Positions 1 through 8,175 of a stretch of 64,000 bases of DNA are shown here, piece by piece. A program made the position numbers and the translations under genes. The notes beneath the pieces were generated by a model. That model saw only the letters and a program-made list of their open reading frames with translations. It was not told the origin of the DNA and did no database searches. Each line of letters opens with the position of its first letter. The first letter of the stretch is position 1. The DNA comes from Sphingomonadaceae bacterium (GTDB lineage: Bacteria; Pseudomonadota; Alphaproteobacteria; Sphingomonadales; Sphingomonadaceae): NCBI GenBank assembly GCA_009926135.1, contig RFPL01000003.1, forward strand, positions 186,001-250,000, in the 5' to 3' direction.

Positions 1-776
1 CGGCTCAGCGCATACTTGAGTGGCCCCGGCGAGGCATCGCTAAACAGCGCCTGATGCAGCGGGAACAGCCGCTCGTTGAGTTCGTGCGCCCTGGCCATGT
101 CACCCGCTAGGCTTGCCGTCTGGAACTCCGCGCAGAGCCGGGGCGCGACATTGGCAGTGACGGAGATGCACCCAGCCCCGCCCCCGGCATTGTAATGCAG
201 CGCCATGTCGTCATTACCGCAAAGCTGGACGAACCCGGCACCGAGCGCGAGGCGGTGGGCGGTGAGCCGGGTCATGTCGCCGCTGGCGTCCTTGATGCCG
301 ATGATCCGGTCCGGAAAGCGGCGAGCCAGTTCGATCACCGTCTCGGGCTTGATGTCGGTCACGGTCCGCCCCGGGACGTTGTAGAGCACGATCGGCAGGT
401 CGACCTGTTCAGCGAGATAGCTGAAATGGGCCAGCAGCCCGGCCTGGCTGGGGCGGTTGTAATAGGGCGCAACCATCAGCGCGGCATCAGCGCCGACCGC
501 CTTGGCTTCTTGCATGTGCCACAAGGCGGTCTGGGTATCGTTGCTGCCGCAGCCGGCGATAACCGGCACGCGGCCGGCCGCCGCTTCGACCGTGATGGCA
601 AACAGGCGGTGCTGCTCATCATTGGTCAAGGTCGGTGCTTCGCCCGTGGTGCCGCAGGGCACCAGCGCGGCGGAACCTTCGGTAATCTGCCAGTCGACCA
701 GCCGGCGGAATGCGGCTTCGTCCACAGAACCGGCGGTGAACGGGGTGATCAGGGCCGGAATTGAGCCGGAGAACAT
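1..776 (-). CDS. dapA: 4-hydroxy-tetrahydrodipicolinate synthase (partial)
   Basis: Condenses pyruvate with aspartate semialdehyde in the lysine/diaminopimelate pathway, in the cytosol. The 258 visible residues carry the N-terminal and central part of the (beta/alpha)8 barrel: TTGE at about 43-46, YNVPGR with Tyr132 and Arg137, and IKD with the Schiff-base Lys162. The family is about 290 residues long, so some 35 C-terminal residues lie beyond the left edge. The ATG at 776 is the start. The gene is divergent from the lytic transglycosylase gene, with 94 bases between the two starts that must hold both promoters. All catalytic residues expected in the visible part are present. Confidence 0.96.
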   Translation of the reverse strand, partial: MFSGSIPALITPFTAGSVDEAAFRRLVDWQITEGSAALVPCGTTGEAPTLTNDEQHRLFAITVEAAAGRVPVIAGCGSNDTQTALWHMQEAKAVGADAALMVAPYYNRPSQAGLLAHFSYLAEQVDLPIVLYNVPGRTVTDIKPETVIELARRFPDRIIGIKDASGDMTRLTAHRLALGAGFVQLCGNDDMALHYNAGGGAGCISVTANVAPRLCAEFQTASLAGDMARAHELNERLFPLHQALFSDASPGPLKYALS

Positions 777-870
777 GGACTTTACCCTTCCTCTTGGCCC
801 ATAGGACCAGCGGCAGCCTATCCCGCGGCGGCCACTTCGTTCAGCGCCTGATAAGGAGCCTTTGCCGAGA

Positions 871-2835
871 ATGTCCAGCATGGTCCGCACGACATTTGCT
901 TTGCTGCTGGCAAGCCTGGCAATAACTCCCTCAGTTGCATCCGCACAGGACGGTGCTGACTGGGACCGCGCCCGCGCCGAACAGGCGGCCGGACCGGCAA
1001 GCCCGATGGCCCAGGCCGTGGCGCGCTGGAAACTGCTGACCAGTTCCGACAGCTTCCTGTTCGATGACTATGCCAGCTTCCTGCTGAGCTATCCTGGCTT
1101 TCCCGAGGAAACCAGGCTGCGCGGCTATGCCGAACGCGCGCTTGAGCGGGAGAGCCTGCCAGCTGCGCGCATTGCCACCTTCTTCGATCGCTATCCCGCG
1201 ATCAGCAATTCCGCCCGTGCCCGCCACGCGCTGGCCCTGTTCGATCTGGGCCGGCCCGAAGCCGCGGAACTGGGCCGCGCGGTCTGGCGCGGCGGGTCAA
1301 TGAGCGACCCGAGCGAGGCGGCCTTGTCGGCGCGGCTCGCCAGCGTGCTGACTCCTGCCGATCATGATGCGCGGATGGACGCGCTGCTGTGGAACAACAA
1401 TTCGGCTCAGGCGGCCCGGCAACTGCTGTATGTCTCACCCGCCGCAGGTCCCGTCTTTCTGGCCCGATTGGGGTTGGTCAACGGGCAGGACCCTGCCGCC
1501 CAAGGCCTTGACCCCGGCCCTGGCGTGCTGCGCGACGCCGGCTATGTCTATAACCGCGTACGGATGCTGCGGACGACCGGGCAGCCAGGCCTGGCCGCGT
1601 CGGTCCTGGCCACGCGGCCACCGCTGGCAAATCCGCCGCGCGATGCCAGGCGCTGGATCGGGGAACTGCTGGCGGTCGCGCGCAGCAGCGAAGCCGCCAA
1701 CGCCGTGCGGATTGCCGCCGCAATTGATGAGACTTTCCCGCTGGGCACCGATGTCAGCGCGCAGTCGTTCCAGATCCGCGATGACTATACCTCGTTGATG
1801 TGGCTGGGCGGCACCCGGGCGCTTTACGAGCTGGGCGATGCATCGCGCGCGGCCCCGTTGTTCTGGCGTTATGGCGCGGCCGCGCGCAGCCCGCAGACGC
1901 GGTCAAAGGGCTATTACTGGGCCGGACGTGCCATGGCTCAGGCCGGGAAGCTGGCCGAAGCGAATCGCTATTTCGAAATGGCCGCGATCTACCCGGAGCA
2001 GTTCTATGGCCAGCTCTCGCTCGAACGGCTGGGCCGGCCCATGCCTGCCTTCAACCAGAGCCCCCGGTCTGTGCCGACCGCGTCCGAGCGTGCTGCCTTC
2101 AATGCCCGCCCGCTGACCATGGCGGTGCGCGAGGTGGCCCGGGACAGCGACTGGCCGACCGGCGTGCGCTTCTTCCGCGAAATCAGCGACCAGGCCCTGA
2201 CCGAGACCGATCACATCCTCGTGGCGGACCTGGCACGAGAGCTTGGTCGCCGTGACCTGGCCGTGATCCTGGCCCAGGCGGCGCACACCGACGGTTTCGG
2301 GGAATTCCAGAAGACCGGTTTCCCGCTTATCCCGGTAACCGCAGGTTCGAACTGGACGATGGTTCATGCGATCGCGCGGCAGGAAAGCCAGTTTGCGATG
2401 AACGCGGTCAGCCATGCCGGCGCGCGCGGGCTGATGCAGCTGATGCCGGGAACCGCGCGTGAGCAGGCCGGCAAGATGGGCATCGAATACAACCCCGAGG
2501 CGCTGACCCGCGACGCCGGCTATAGCATCATGCTGGGCGATGCCTATTTCCGCCGCATGCTGGAATATTTCGGGGGCAGCTATCCGCTGGCCGTGGCCGC
2601 CTACAACGCCGGGCCGGGCAATGTGAACAAGTTCCTGCGGGCCAACGGCGATCCCCGCGGCGGCGGGATTGACTGGATCGACTGGATCGAGCGGATTCCG
2701 CTGACCGAGACACGCGGCTATGTGCAGCACGTGCTGGAGAATGCCGTGGTCTATGAGACGATGAACCCCGACAAGGCCCGCATGAGCGGCCCCAATCCGC
2801 TCAGCCGGTTCATCGGCAAGCGCACGCCGGGTTAA
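871..2835 (+). CDS. Soluble lytic murein transglycosylase (Slt70-like)
   Basis: Periplasmic enzyme that cleaves peptidoglycan between MurNAc and GlcNAc with formation of the 1,6-anhydro product. A signal peptide ends near SVASA-QDG (about residue 26). A long helical superhelix follows to about residue 480, then the GH23 SLT domain: ARQES with catalytic Glu near 505, GLMQLMP, and AAYNAGPGN. I chose the ATG at 871 because AAGGAG at 853-858 lies 12 bases upstream. A TTG at 862 would leave only three, and ATG 880 is also possible. At 654 residues it matches Slt70 length. greB starts 4 bases after its stop, so the two are probably cotranscribed. Confidence 0.93.
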   Translation: MSSMVRTTFALLLASLAITPSVASAQDGADWDRARAEQAAGPASPMAQAVARWKLLTSSDSFLFDDYASFLLSYPGFPEETRLRGYAERALERESLPAARIATFFDRYPAISNSARARHALALFDLGRPEAAELGRAVWRGGSMSDPSEAALSARLASVLTPADHDARMDALLWNNNSAQAARQLLYVSPAAGPVFLARLGLVNGQDPAAQGLDPGPGVLRDAGYVYNRVRMLRTTGQPGLAASVLATRPPLANPPRDARRWIGELLAVARSSEAANAVRIAAAIDETFPLGTDVSAQSFQIRDDYTSLMWLGGTRALYELGDASRAAPLFWRYGAAARSPQTRSKGYYWAGRAMAQAGKLAEANRYFEMAAIYPEQFYGQLSLERLGRPMPAFNQSPRSVPTASERAAFNARPLTMAVREVARDSDWPTGVRFFREISDQALTETDHILVADLARELGRRDLAVILAQAAHTDGFGEFQKTGFPLIPVTAGSNWTMVHAIARQESQFAMNAVSHAGARGLMQLMPGTAREQAGKMGIEYNPEALTRDAGYSIMLGDAYFRRMLEYFGGSYPLAVAAYNAGPGNVNKFLRANGDPRGGGIDWIDWIERIPLTETRGYVQHVLENAVVYETMNPDKARMSGPNPLSRFIGKRTPG

Positions 2836-2839
2836 CGCC

Positions 2840-3325
2840 GTGAAGCCGGATGGACCGCCTATCTCCCCGGCCGGGATGGCCGCGCTGCGGGCGCGTTATG
2901 ACCACCTGCTGGGCACCGAGCGGCCGGCTATTGTCGAGATCGTCAGCTGGGCCGCCGGGAACGGCGATCGCAGCGAGAACGGCGATTACCTGTACGGCCG
3001 CAAGCGGATGCGCGAGATCGACCGCGAGCTGGCGCACCTGGCTCGGCGGATGAAGTTCTGCCGGGTGGTCGATCCGGCACGCCAGGAAGACCGCGCCCGC
3101 GCCTGGTTTGGCGCCACCGTGACGATTGCCGACGAGGACGACAACCAGCGCACCCTGACCCTGGTCGGCGATGATGAACAGGATGCCGGACAAGGCCTGA
3201 TCGGCTGGTCCGCGCCGATTGCGCGGGCGCTACGCGGCGCGGCAATTGGCGATCTGCGCCGGGTCCACCTGCCGGGTGGTGAAAAGGAATGGGAAGTCAT
3301 CGGGATTGGCTATCCGCAACCCTGA
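2840..3325 (+). CDS. greB: Transcription elongation factor GreB
   Basis: Binds in the secondary channel of RNA polymerase and stimulates cleavage of the backtracked transcript. The 161 residues show the N-terminal coiled coil with the acidic tip (GDRSENGDYLYG, about 42-53) followed by RKRMREIDREL, a spacing typical of GreB rather than GreA. The C-terminal FKBP-like domain contains the GATVTI and LVGDDE strands. The start is a GTG at 2840, four bases after the lytic transglycosylase stop, which suggests cotranscription. GreA would be the alternative, but the YLYGRKRMREIDR stretch favours GreB. Confidence 0.9.
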   Translation: MKPDGPPISPAGMAALRARYDHLLGTERPAIVEIVSWAAGNGDRSENGDYLYGRKRMREIDRELAHLARRMKFCRVVDPARQEDRARAWFGATVTIADEDDNQRTLTLVGDDEQDAGQGLIGWSAPIARALRGAAIGDLRRVHLPGGEKEWEVIGIGYPQP

Positions 3326-3330
3326 AAGCC

Positions 3331-3360
3331 TTGTAAATTCCGCAGTCATGGCCATATAGG
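3331..3360 (+). promoter_or_regulatory. Sigma70-type promoter of the small-protein cluster
   Basis: TTGTAA (3331-3336), an 18-base spacer and TATAGG (3355-3360). Initiation would fall near 3367 and leave about 75 bases of leader before the ATG at 3442. The leader contains an AGCGC/GCGCT inverted repeat (about 3387-3416). The -10 TATAGG also appears at purC in this window. Confidence 0.5.
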
Positions 3361-3441
3361 AACCATCGCGTGCACACCTTAGGTAAGCGCTCGCGGCTGA
3401 GAGACTCCTCGCGCTCCCGCTTACAAGCCGAGGAGCCGCCC

Positions 3442-3621
3442 ATGGATCTCAATTCCCAATACTTTCGCCACCAGCGCACCATGATGCGCGCCGCCGCGAC
3501 GGGTTGCGCCGGACAGCGCCGTAACCTGCTGGGTGAAGCCGCGGAGATTGCCGGCTCGATCGCTGGCCATCAGCACGGCCTGGGTGCCGCTGCTGCCGCC
3601 GGTTGGAGGCTGGTCGCTTGA
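3442..3621 (+). CDS. Small uncharacterised protein (59 aa)
   Basis: I do not recognise a family. It is a 59-residue, alanine-rich protein starting MDLNSQYFRHQRTMM, with no signal peptide or membrane segment. ATG 3442 is preceded by AGGAG at 3431-3435. The reading frame extends upstream to a GTG at 3370, but that part is rich in Arg and Ser and lacks a ribosome site. The stop TGA overlaps the TTG start of the next gene (TTGA), so the two are probably translationally coupled. It opens a run of five small genes ending at 4774. Confidence 0.6.
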   Translation: MDLNSQYFRHQRTMMRAAATGCAGQRRNLLGEAAEIAGSIAGHQHGLGAAAAAGWRLVA

Positions 3622-3842
3622 GCCGGGCGATGAACCTGGCGCTCAGCGAAGCTGAAGTGCAGAGCGCCTGTGACAAGGCCAACATCCGCATAAGCGCGAT
3701 CGAACCGCTGCCGCAAACCGGCACCCACGTGGTCTGCAGGACTTCGGAAGGTGCCGATGAACTGCGCGCCAAGCTGGGCAAGCACCTGATCGACGGCAAG
3801 GTAAAGCGCTTTGCCTTCTACCGGATCCCCAGTTCCTGGTAG
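3618..3842 (+). CDS. Small uncharacterised protein (74 aa)
   Basis: A 74-residue soluble protein of unknown function with an alternating alpha/beta look (SEAEVQSACDKANIRI, then THVVCRT and KVKRFAFYRIP). I chose the TTG at 3618 because GGAGG (3605-3609) is 8 bases upstream and TTGA overlaps the previous stop. The ATG at 3630 is the alternative and would remove four residues. Codon use is like that of neighbouring real genes, and no overlapping frame is more convincing. Confidence 0.65.
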   Translation: MSRAMNLALSEAEVQSACDKANIRISAIEPLPQTGTHVVCRTSEGADELRAKLGKHLIDGKVKRFAFYRIPSSW

Positions 3843-3886
3843 GCTGACGGCTTTCCCCGCCGCGCAGTTTCTGCGATGGGACAGCC

Positions 3887-4066
3887 ATGGCCGACGTTAT
3901 CAACCTGCGCCTTGCCCGCAAGGCCCGCGCCCGCAGTGATGCGGAAGCGCTGGCCGCGCAGAACCGTGCGCAGCACGGACAGGCGGGCAGCTCCTGCCGC
4001 CAACAGCGCGCCGACGCCGCGCGGGCTGAGCGCGCGCTAGACGCACACCGCCGGGACAAGCCCTGA
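3887..4066 (+). CDS. DUF4169 family protein (59 aa)
   Basis: It begins MADVINLRLARKARAR and continues as a charged, Ala/Arg/Gln-rich helix to RALDAHRRDKP, the layout of the alphaproteobacterial DUF4169 family (MxxVINLRxxRK...AxxNRxxxG...LDxHR). Function is unknown; the composition suggests a small nucleic-acid- or ribosome-associated protein, but that is inference. The 59 codons fall below common ORF cut-offs. The stop overlaps the next start as TGATG (TGA 4064-4066, ATG 4066-4068), so coupling is likely. It contains one Cys in the middle (SSCRQQ). Confidence 0.82.
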   Translation: MADVINLRLARKARARSDAEALAAQNRAQHGQAGSSCRQQRADAARAERALDAHRRDKP

Positions 4067-4272
4067 TGCGCACTACCTATGACAGCGCCACGGTTCGGCT
4101 CTATTACCTCGACATCGCGGGCGAAGCGGGAGCAGCAACGACCCTGCTCTATGGCCCGCTGACCGATGCTCTGCGGCTTGCCGCGCAGCAGTCGGCCGAA
4201 GTGCAGGACAGCCTGTTCATCGCTACCGACAATGATGTGGTGGCCTATCTCGACCTGATTGGCGAAGGCTGA
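4066..4272 (+). CDS. Small uncharacterised protein (68 aa)
   Basis: A 68-residue acidic soluble protein, MRTTYDSATVRLYYLDI at the start, VAYLDLIGEG at the end. No signal peptide, membrane segment or known motif. It is translationally coupled to the DUF4169 gene upstream (one-base stop/start overlap) and ends two bases before the secreted protein gene at 4274. Several alphaproteobacteria carry a small hypothetical gene beside DUF4169, so a joint role is plausible but not shown here. Confidence 0.7.
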   Translation: MRTTYDSATVRLYYLDIAGEAGAATTLLYGPLTDALRLAAQQSAEVQDSLFIATDNDVVAYLDLIGEG

Positions 4273-4273
4273 G

Positions 4274-4774
4274 ATGTTCTGCCGCCGCGCACCGCTCATT
4301 CTGCTGGCCCTGATCGCCGCGCCGGCTCTGGCCCGCGACAGCTTGGGCATTTTCGGCAACTGGGGCGCTTTCAGCGATATGCAGGGACAAGGTGGGCCGC
4401 GGTGCTACGCGATCGCCATGGCCGCGCCTTCGACCCTGCAGCGCGATTACCAGCCCTTTGCCACGATCGCGACTTGGCCCCGCCAGCAGGTTCGCGGGCA
4501 GGTGCATTTCCGCCTCTCACGCAAGTTGCTGCCGAATGCGCCGATCACCTTGATCATGAGCGGTCAGCGCTACAAGCTGGTTGGCGGCGGCGGCGATGCC
4601 TGGGCCGCCGACAAGCGCATGGATGCGGCAATTGTTGCGGCCATGCGCTCTGCCGGCGAAATGACGGTGAGCGCTCGGGGGGCGGACGGACGCGGGTTCA
4701 CGAACACCTGGTCGCTTGACGGGGCAGCAACCGCAATGGATGCCGCTGCGGTTGGCTGCGCCCGTCTGCGCTAG
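4274..4774 (+). CDS. Secreted protein, possible IalB (invasion-associated locus B) relative
   Basis: A 166-residue protein with a signal peptide (hydrophobic ILLALIAAPALA, cleavage near LA-RDS). The mature part begins GIFGNWGAF. It has two later cysteines (CYAIAM and VGCARLR) that could form a disulfide. The small beta-rich layout with Trp near the mature N-terminus and a closing Cys resembles IalB-type periplasmic proteins, but the similarity is weak by eye. The ATG at 4274 directly follows the previous stop, with AAGG at 4265. It ends 7 bases before the convergent outer-membrane gene. Confidence 0.55.
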   Translation: MFCRRAPLILLALIAAPALARDSLGIFGNWGAFSDMQGQGGPRCYAIAMAAPSTLQRDYQPFATIATWPRQQVRGQVHFRLSRKLLPNAPITLIMSGQRYKLVGGGGDAWAADKRMDAAIVAAMRSAGEMTVSARGADGRGFTNTWSLDGAATAMDAAAVGCARLR

Positions 4775-4781
4775 CCTACGA

Positions 4782-5444
4782 TCAGAACCGCAGGCCCACG
4801 CTGGCGACCACCTGGTGACGATCGGTATCAATCTTGAAGCGGCTTGAATCCGGCGTCGTGCCGTTGAAATCGAATTCCGCGTTGCTGTACTTGGAATAGC
4901 GGTACTCGGCCTTGACGAAGGCATTCTTGCTGAGGGCCATTTCCACGCCGGCGCCGGCGCGCCAGCCATCGGTATCGAGCCGCTGGTCAAGGTTCACCGT
5001 ACCGTCGGTCCCGACGAGGTTATAGCGGGCGTTGGTATAGCCGCCCTTGGCATAGACCAGCATCTTCTCGCCCACGACGAAACCAGCGCGGGCACCAACG
5101 TAGATATCGCGGCCCGTTTCGACGCGGCCAAGGTTGAACGTGTTCGGCACGCCATCATTCACCGCCTTGGCCGTGCTGTCGGTCAGTTCGGCTTCCGCCC
5201 CGACCACGAAGTTGTCGCCCACGGCCGCATCAAAGCCGATCCCGCCACCATAGACGAGCCCGTCGACTGATTGGTCAAGGTCACGCGTGGTGTCATTATC
5301 GACCGAACTGCCAGAGCGGCTCTTGTCCCAGCCGACCGTGGCTTCGATCCGGGGCCCGGTAAAGGTGGCCCGGGCATCCTGCGCCAGAGCAGGGGTTGCC
5401 GACAACGCCGTGCCGACAGCGAGTGCTGCGAGGATCTTTTTCAT
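4782..5444 (-). CDS. Outer-membrane beta-barrel protein (opacity/porin-like, OmpA_membrane type)
   Basis: A 220-residue protein with signal peptide [21 protein letters not shown] and a mature part of alternating amphipathic strands ([50 protein letters not shown]), ending in VASVGLRF with the terminal Phe used by the BAM machinery. This matches the 8-stranded 'outer membrane beta-barrel' (OMP_b-brl) family. An open frame continues upstream, but the ATG at 5444 fits the signal peptide. It is convergent with the small-gene cluster and divergent from rlmN. The ligand is unknown. Confidence 0.87.
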   Translation of the reverse strand: MKKILAALAVGTALSATPALAQDARATFTGPRIEATVGWDKSRSGSSVDNDTTRDLDQSVDGLVYGGGIGFDAAVGDNFVVGAEAELTDSTAKAVNDGVPNTFNLGRVETGRDIYVGARAGFVVGEKMLVYAKGGYTNARYNLVGTDGTVNLDQRLDTDGWRAGAGVEMALSKNAFVKAEYRYSKYSNAEFDFNGTTPDSSRFKIDTDRHQVVASVGLRF

Positions 5445-5574
5445 CTGTATTCTCCAACCTGTTCGGCCCCGCGCCTGCGGAGCGGCACGGGGAAGTCCCC
5501 TGCCCGCCAAAGGTTGCACCGGTCGGGACGGGCGGAGCCTACGGCACGGCAGAGGCCCCTTTCGGGCGGTGCCT

Positions 5575-5611
5575 TTGCGCTTTCCTGCCTTGTTCCCTAT
5601 ATCGCGCCCCA
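5575..5611 (+). promoter_or_regulatory. Promoter giving a probably leaderless rlmN mRNA
   Basis: TTGCGC (5575-5580), a 17-base spacer and TATATC (5598-5603). Initiation 7 or 8 bases later falls on the rlmN ATG at 5611, and there is no Shine-Dalgarno sequence between the -10 and the ATG. This is what a leaderless gene looks like. Confidence 0.5.
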
Positions 5612-6855
5612 TGCAGATTCCCGGCCTGATCGATCCCGTCCCCGTCGCGCGCGACATCACCCCGCGCGAGGATGGCCGCGTGGACCTGATCGGCCTGCCA
5701 AAGCGCCGCATCGCGGAGCTGTTCGAAGCCGCCGGCCTTGATGCCAAGGCCGCAAAGCTGCGTGCCAAGCAGGTGTTCCACTGGCTCTATCACCGCGGCG
5801 TGACCGACTTCGAGGCGATGACCGATATCGCCAAGACCATGCGGCCGTGGCTGGCGGAACGCTTCGTGATCGGGCGCCCGGAAGTGGTGCTGAGCCAGCA
5901 CTCCAGCGACGGTACCCGCAAGTGGCTGCTCAAGACCGCTGACGACCATGAATACGAGATGGTCTTCATTCCCGACGCCGATCGCGGAACGCTGTGCGTT
6001 TCAAGCCAGGTCGGCTGCACGCTGAATTGCCGCTTCTGCCATACCGGCACGATGCGGCTGGTCCGCAATCTTACTCCGGGCGAGATCGTCGGGCAGGTCA
6101 TGCTGGCGCGCGATACGCTGGGCGAATGGCCCCGCGCCGGCCAAGCAGACTTGGCTGCGCTCGGTGACGACATGGTCGACGATGAAGGCGGCTATTCGTC
6201 TGACGGGCGGCTGCTGACCAACATCGTGATGATGGGCATGGGCGAACCGCTCTATAACTTCGACAACGTTCGCGATGCCTTGAAGCTGGTGATGGACGGC
6301 GATGGCCTGGCGCTGTCCAAGCGCCGCATCACGCTCTCTACCAGTGGCGTCGTGCCGATGATGGCCAAGTGCGGTGAAGAGATCGGCGTCAATCTGGCCG
6401 TCTCGCTTCACGCGGTGACCAAGGACATCCGTGACGAGATCGTACCGATCAATCGCAAGTATGGCCTGGAAGAACTGCTCCAGGCCTGCGCTGACTATCC
6501 CGGGGCCAGCAATGCCCGCCGCATCACCTTCGAATACGTGATGCTGAAGGACAAGAACGATACCGACGAGCACGCCCGCGAACTGGTCCGCCTGATCAAG
6601 CAGTATCGGCTGCCGGCCAAGGTCAACCTGATCCCCTTCAATCCGTGGCCCGGCGCGATCTATGAATGCTCGACGCCCGAGCGGATCCGGCGCTTCTCGG
6701 AGATTGTCTTCGAAGGCGGGATCAGCGCCCCGGTGCGCACCCCGCGCGGGCGCGATATCGATGCTGCCTGCGGCCAGCTCAAGACCACCGCACAGAAGCT
6801 CAGCCGCGCCGAACTGGACCGACTGGCTGATGAAAAACAGGCGGCGCTTGGCTAA
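5611..6855 (+). CDS. rlmN: Dual-specificity RNA methyltransferase RlmN
   Basis: Radical SAM enzyme that puts a C2 methyl on A2503 of 23S rRNA and A37 of some tRNAs. The 414 residues contain the N-terminal helical tRNA/rRNA-binding part ([13 protein letters not shown]), the cluster motif CTLNCRFC near residue 140 for the 4Fe-4S centre, [12 protein letters not shown], and the C-terminal [21 protein letters not shown] with the resolving Cys. The length is typical. The open frame extends well upstream of 5611 in another strand's shadow, so the ATG at 5611 was chosen for the MQIPGLIDP start and its promoter spacing. Confidence 0.97.
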   Translation: MQIPGLIDPVPVARDITPREDGRVDLIGLPKRRIAELFEAAGLDAKAAKLRAKQVFHWLYHRGVTDFEAMTDIAKTMRPWLAERFVIGRPEVVLSQHSSDGTRKWLLKTADDHEYEMVFIPDADRGTLCVSSQVGCTLNCRFCHTGTMRLVRNLTPGEIVGQVMLARDTLGEWPRAGQADLAALGDDMVDDEGGYSSDGRLLTNIVMMGMGEPLYNFDNVRDALKLVMDGDGLALSKRRITLSTSGVVPMMAKCGEEIGVNLAVSLHAVTKDIRDEIVPINRKYGLEELLQACADYPGASNARRITFEYVMLKDKNDTDEHARELVRLIKQYRLPAKVNLIPFNPWPGAIYECSTPERIRRFSEIVFEGGISAPVRTPRGRDIDAACGQLKTTAQKLSRAELDRLADEKQAALG

Positions 6856-6964
6856 TTACTGCGTCTTATCCCGCATTTGCCACGGTTTACCATCCCGTGA
6901 AATCCGCGGTTCAGGTTAGGAACTAGAAGCTCTCTCCACCAGTTTCAAAAACAGGAGAACGCCA

Positions 6965-7318
6965 ATGTTTCGCAAAACCCTGATCGCGGCCACGCTGGCC
7001 ACTGTCGCCCTCCCCTCGGCCTCGGCCTTCGCCGATCCGCCACGCTGGGCCCCAGCCCACGGCTATCGCGCCAAGAATGGCGATATCAACTACCGCCGCA
7101 CCGATAACGGCATCCGTTACTGGGAAGGCAGTGACGGCCGCTATTACTGCCGCCGGGGTGATGGCACCGTCGGCCTGCTGGCCGGGGCTGCTGTCGGTGC
7201 GCTGCTGGGCCGCGCGATCGATACGCGCGGTGAACGCGCCACCGGTACCATCCTGGGCGCTGCTGCCGGGGCCTTCATCGGCAACGAGCTGGCCAAGGGC
7301 CCGACGCGTTGCCGCTAG
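6965..7318 (+). CDS. Glycine-zipper secreted/outer-membrane protein
   Basis: A 117-residue protein with a signal peptide ending at SAFA-DPP, an Arg/Tyr-rich region (YRAKNGDINYRR, WEGSDGRYYCRR), and a glycine-zipper hairpin (GLLAGAAVGALLG, then GTILGAAAGAFIGNEL) typical of the 17-kDa-antigen/glycine-zipper 2TM family. Two Cys flank the zipper (YYC and TRC). It is likely associated with the outer membrane or envelope; the function is unknown. AGGAG at 6952-6956 sits 8 bases before the ATG. It is transcribed alone. Confidence 0.8.
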   Translation: MFRKTLIAATLATVALPSASAFADPPRWAPAHGYRAKNGDINYRRTDNGIRYWEGSDGRYYCRRGDGTVGLLAGAAVGALLGRAIDTRGERATGTILGAAAGAFIGNELAKGPTRCR

Positions 7319-7344
7319 GCCGGCCGCGAAGCTGAACTAACCCT

Positions 7345-7384
7345 TTGCCGAGCGCGGCCGGGTGTGCATAGGGAAGCCCTATGC
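7345..7384 (+). promoter_or_regulatory. Possible leaderless promoter with start-codon hairpin (FolM-like gene)
   Basis: TTGCCG (7345-7350), 16 bases and CATAGG (7367-7372), with the ATG at 7381. The same bases form a perfect 8-bp hairpin, GCATAGGG (7366-7373) with CCCTATGC (7377-7384) around an AAG loop, which would bury the start codon if the transcript began upstream. Confidence 0.4.
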
Positions 7385-8130
7385 CCCCGGCCGTTCTCAT
7401 TACTGGCGCTGGCAAGCGCATCGGTGCCGTACTGGCGCGGAGCTTTGCCGCCCGGGGTTGGCACGTGGTGATCCACGCGCACCATTCGCCCGATGCCGCC
7501 CATGCCCTGGCCGAAACGCTGCCATCAGCCGAAGTCGTGCAATGCGATCTGCTCGATGGCGAGGCGGCGCTGGCCATGGTAGCCCAAGTTGCAGCCCGGC
7601 TGGACGATTGGCGAGTGCTGGTCAATTGCGCCGCAGTGTTCCGTTATGACGATGGCGCGGCGATCGATCCGGCAGTCTTTGCCGAGGCAATCACGGTCAA
7701 CGCCGAAACGCCGACCCGCATGGCCCAGGCTTTCCTGGCCCAGGCCAAGGCCAAGGGTGGCAAGCGGGTGATCCAGTTCCTTGACCAGAAGCTGCTCAAC
7801 CCCAACCCCGATTTCTTCAGCTATACCATGGCCAAACAGGCCTTCGCCGCCGGGGTGACGATGCTGGCGATGGCGCAGGACGATCCGGCAGCCCGGGTCT
7901 ACGGCCTGGCCCCCGGCGCGATGATGCCCAGCTTCGACCAGCACGAGGAAGAGCATGAGACCAGCGGACGGATGAACCTGCTGCAGCGCCTGACCGACCC
8001 GCAGGAACTGGTCGATGCCGCTCTGTTCCTGGCCGAGGGCTGGGCGGCAAGCGGCGAGACGCTTTACATCGATTCCGGCCAGCACCTGCTCGCCCAGCCG
8101 CGCGACGTGCTGTTTCTCGCCCGCCAATAG
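7381..8130 (+). CDS. SDR-family reductase, FolM/pteridine-reductase-like
   Basis: NAD(P)H-dependent short-chain reductase of 249 residues. The nucleotide loop TGAGKRIG (about 8-15) has the TGxxxRxG form seen in FolM and pteridine reductases rather than the classical TGxxxGIG. The active site has Tyr and Lys in YTMAK (about 149-153), and the C-terminus keeps GLAPGAMMPS. By family it would reduce dihydrobiopterin- or dihydrofolate-type substrates in the cytosol; the substrate is inferred only. It is followed by the manganese riboswitch of the next gene. ATG at 7381. Confidence 0.8.
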   Translation: MPPAVLITGAGKRIGAVLARSFAARGWHVVIHAHHSPDAAHALAETLPSAEVVQCDLLDGEAALAMVAQVAARLDDWRVLVNCAAVFRYDDGAAIDPAVFAEAITVNAETPTRMAQAFLAQAKAKGGKRVIQFLDQKLLNPNPDFFSYTMAKQAFAAGVTMLAMAQDDPAARVYGLAPGAMMPSFDQHEEEHETSGRMNLLQRLTDPQELVDAALFLAEGWAASGETLYIDSGQHLLAQPRDVLFLARQ

Positions 8131-8175
8131 CAGCGCCATATTGCCAAGGCCCGGAACGGCCTCTAAAGCCGCCCC

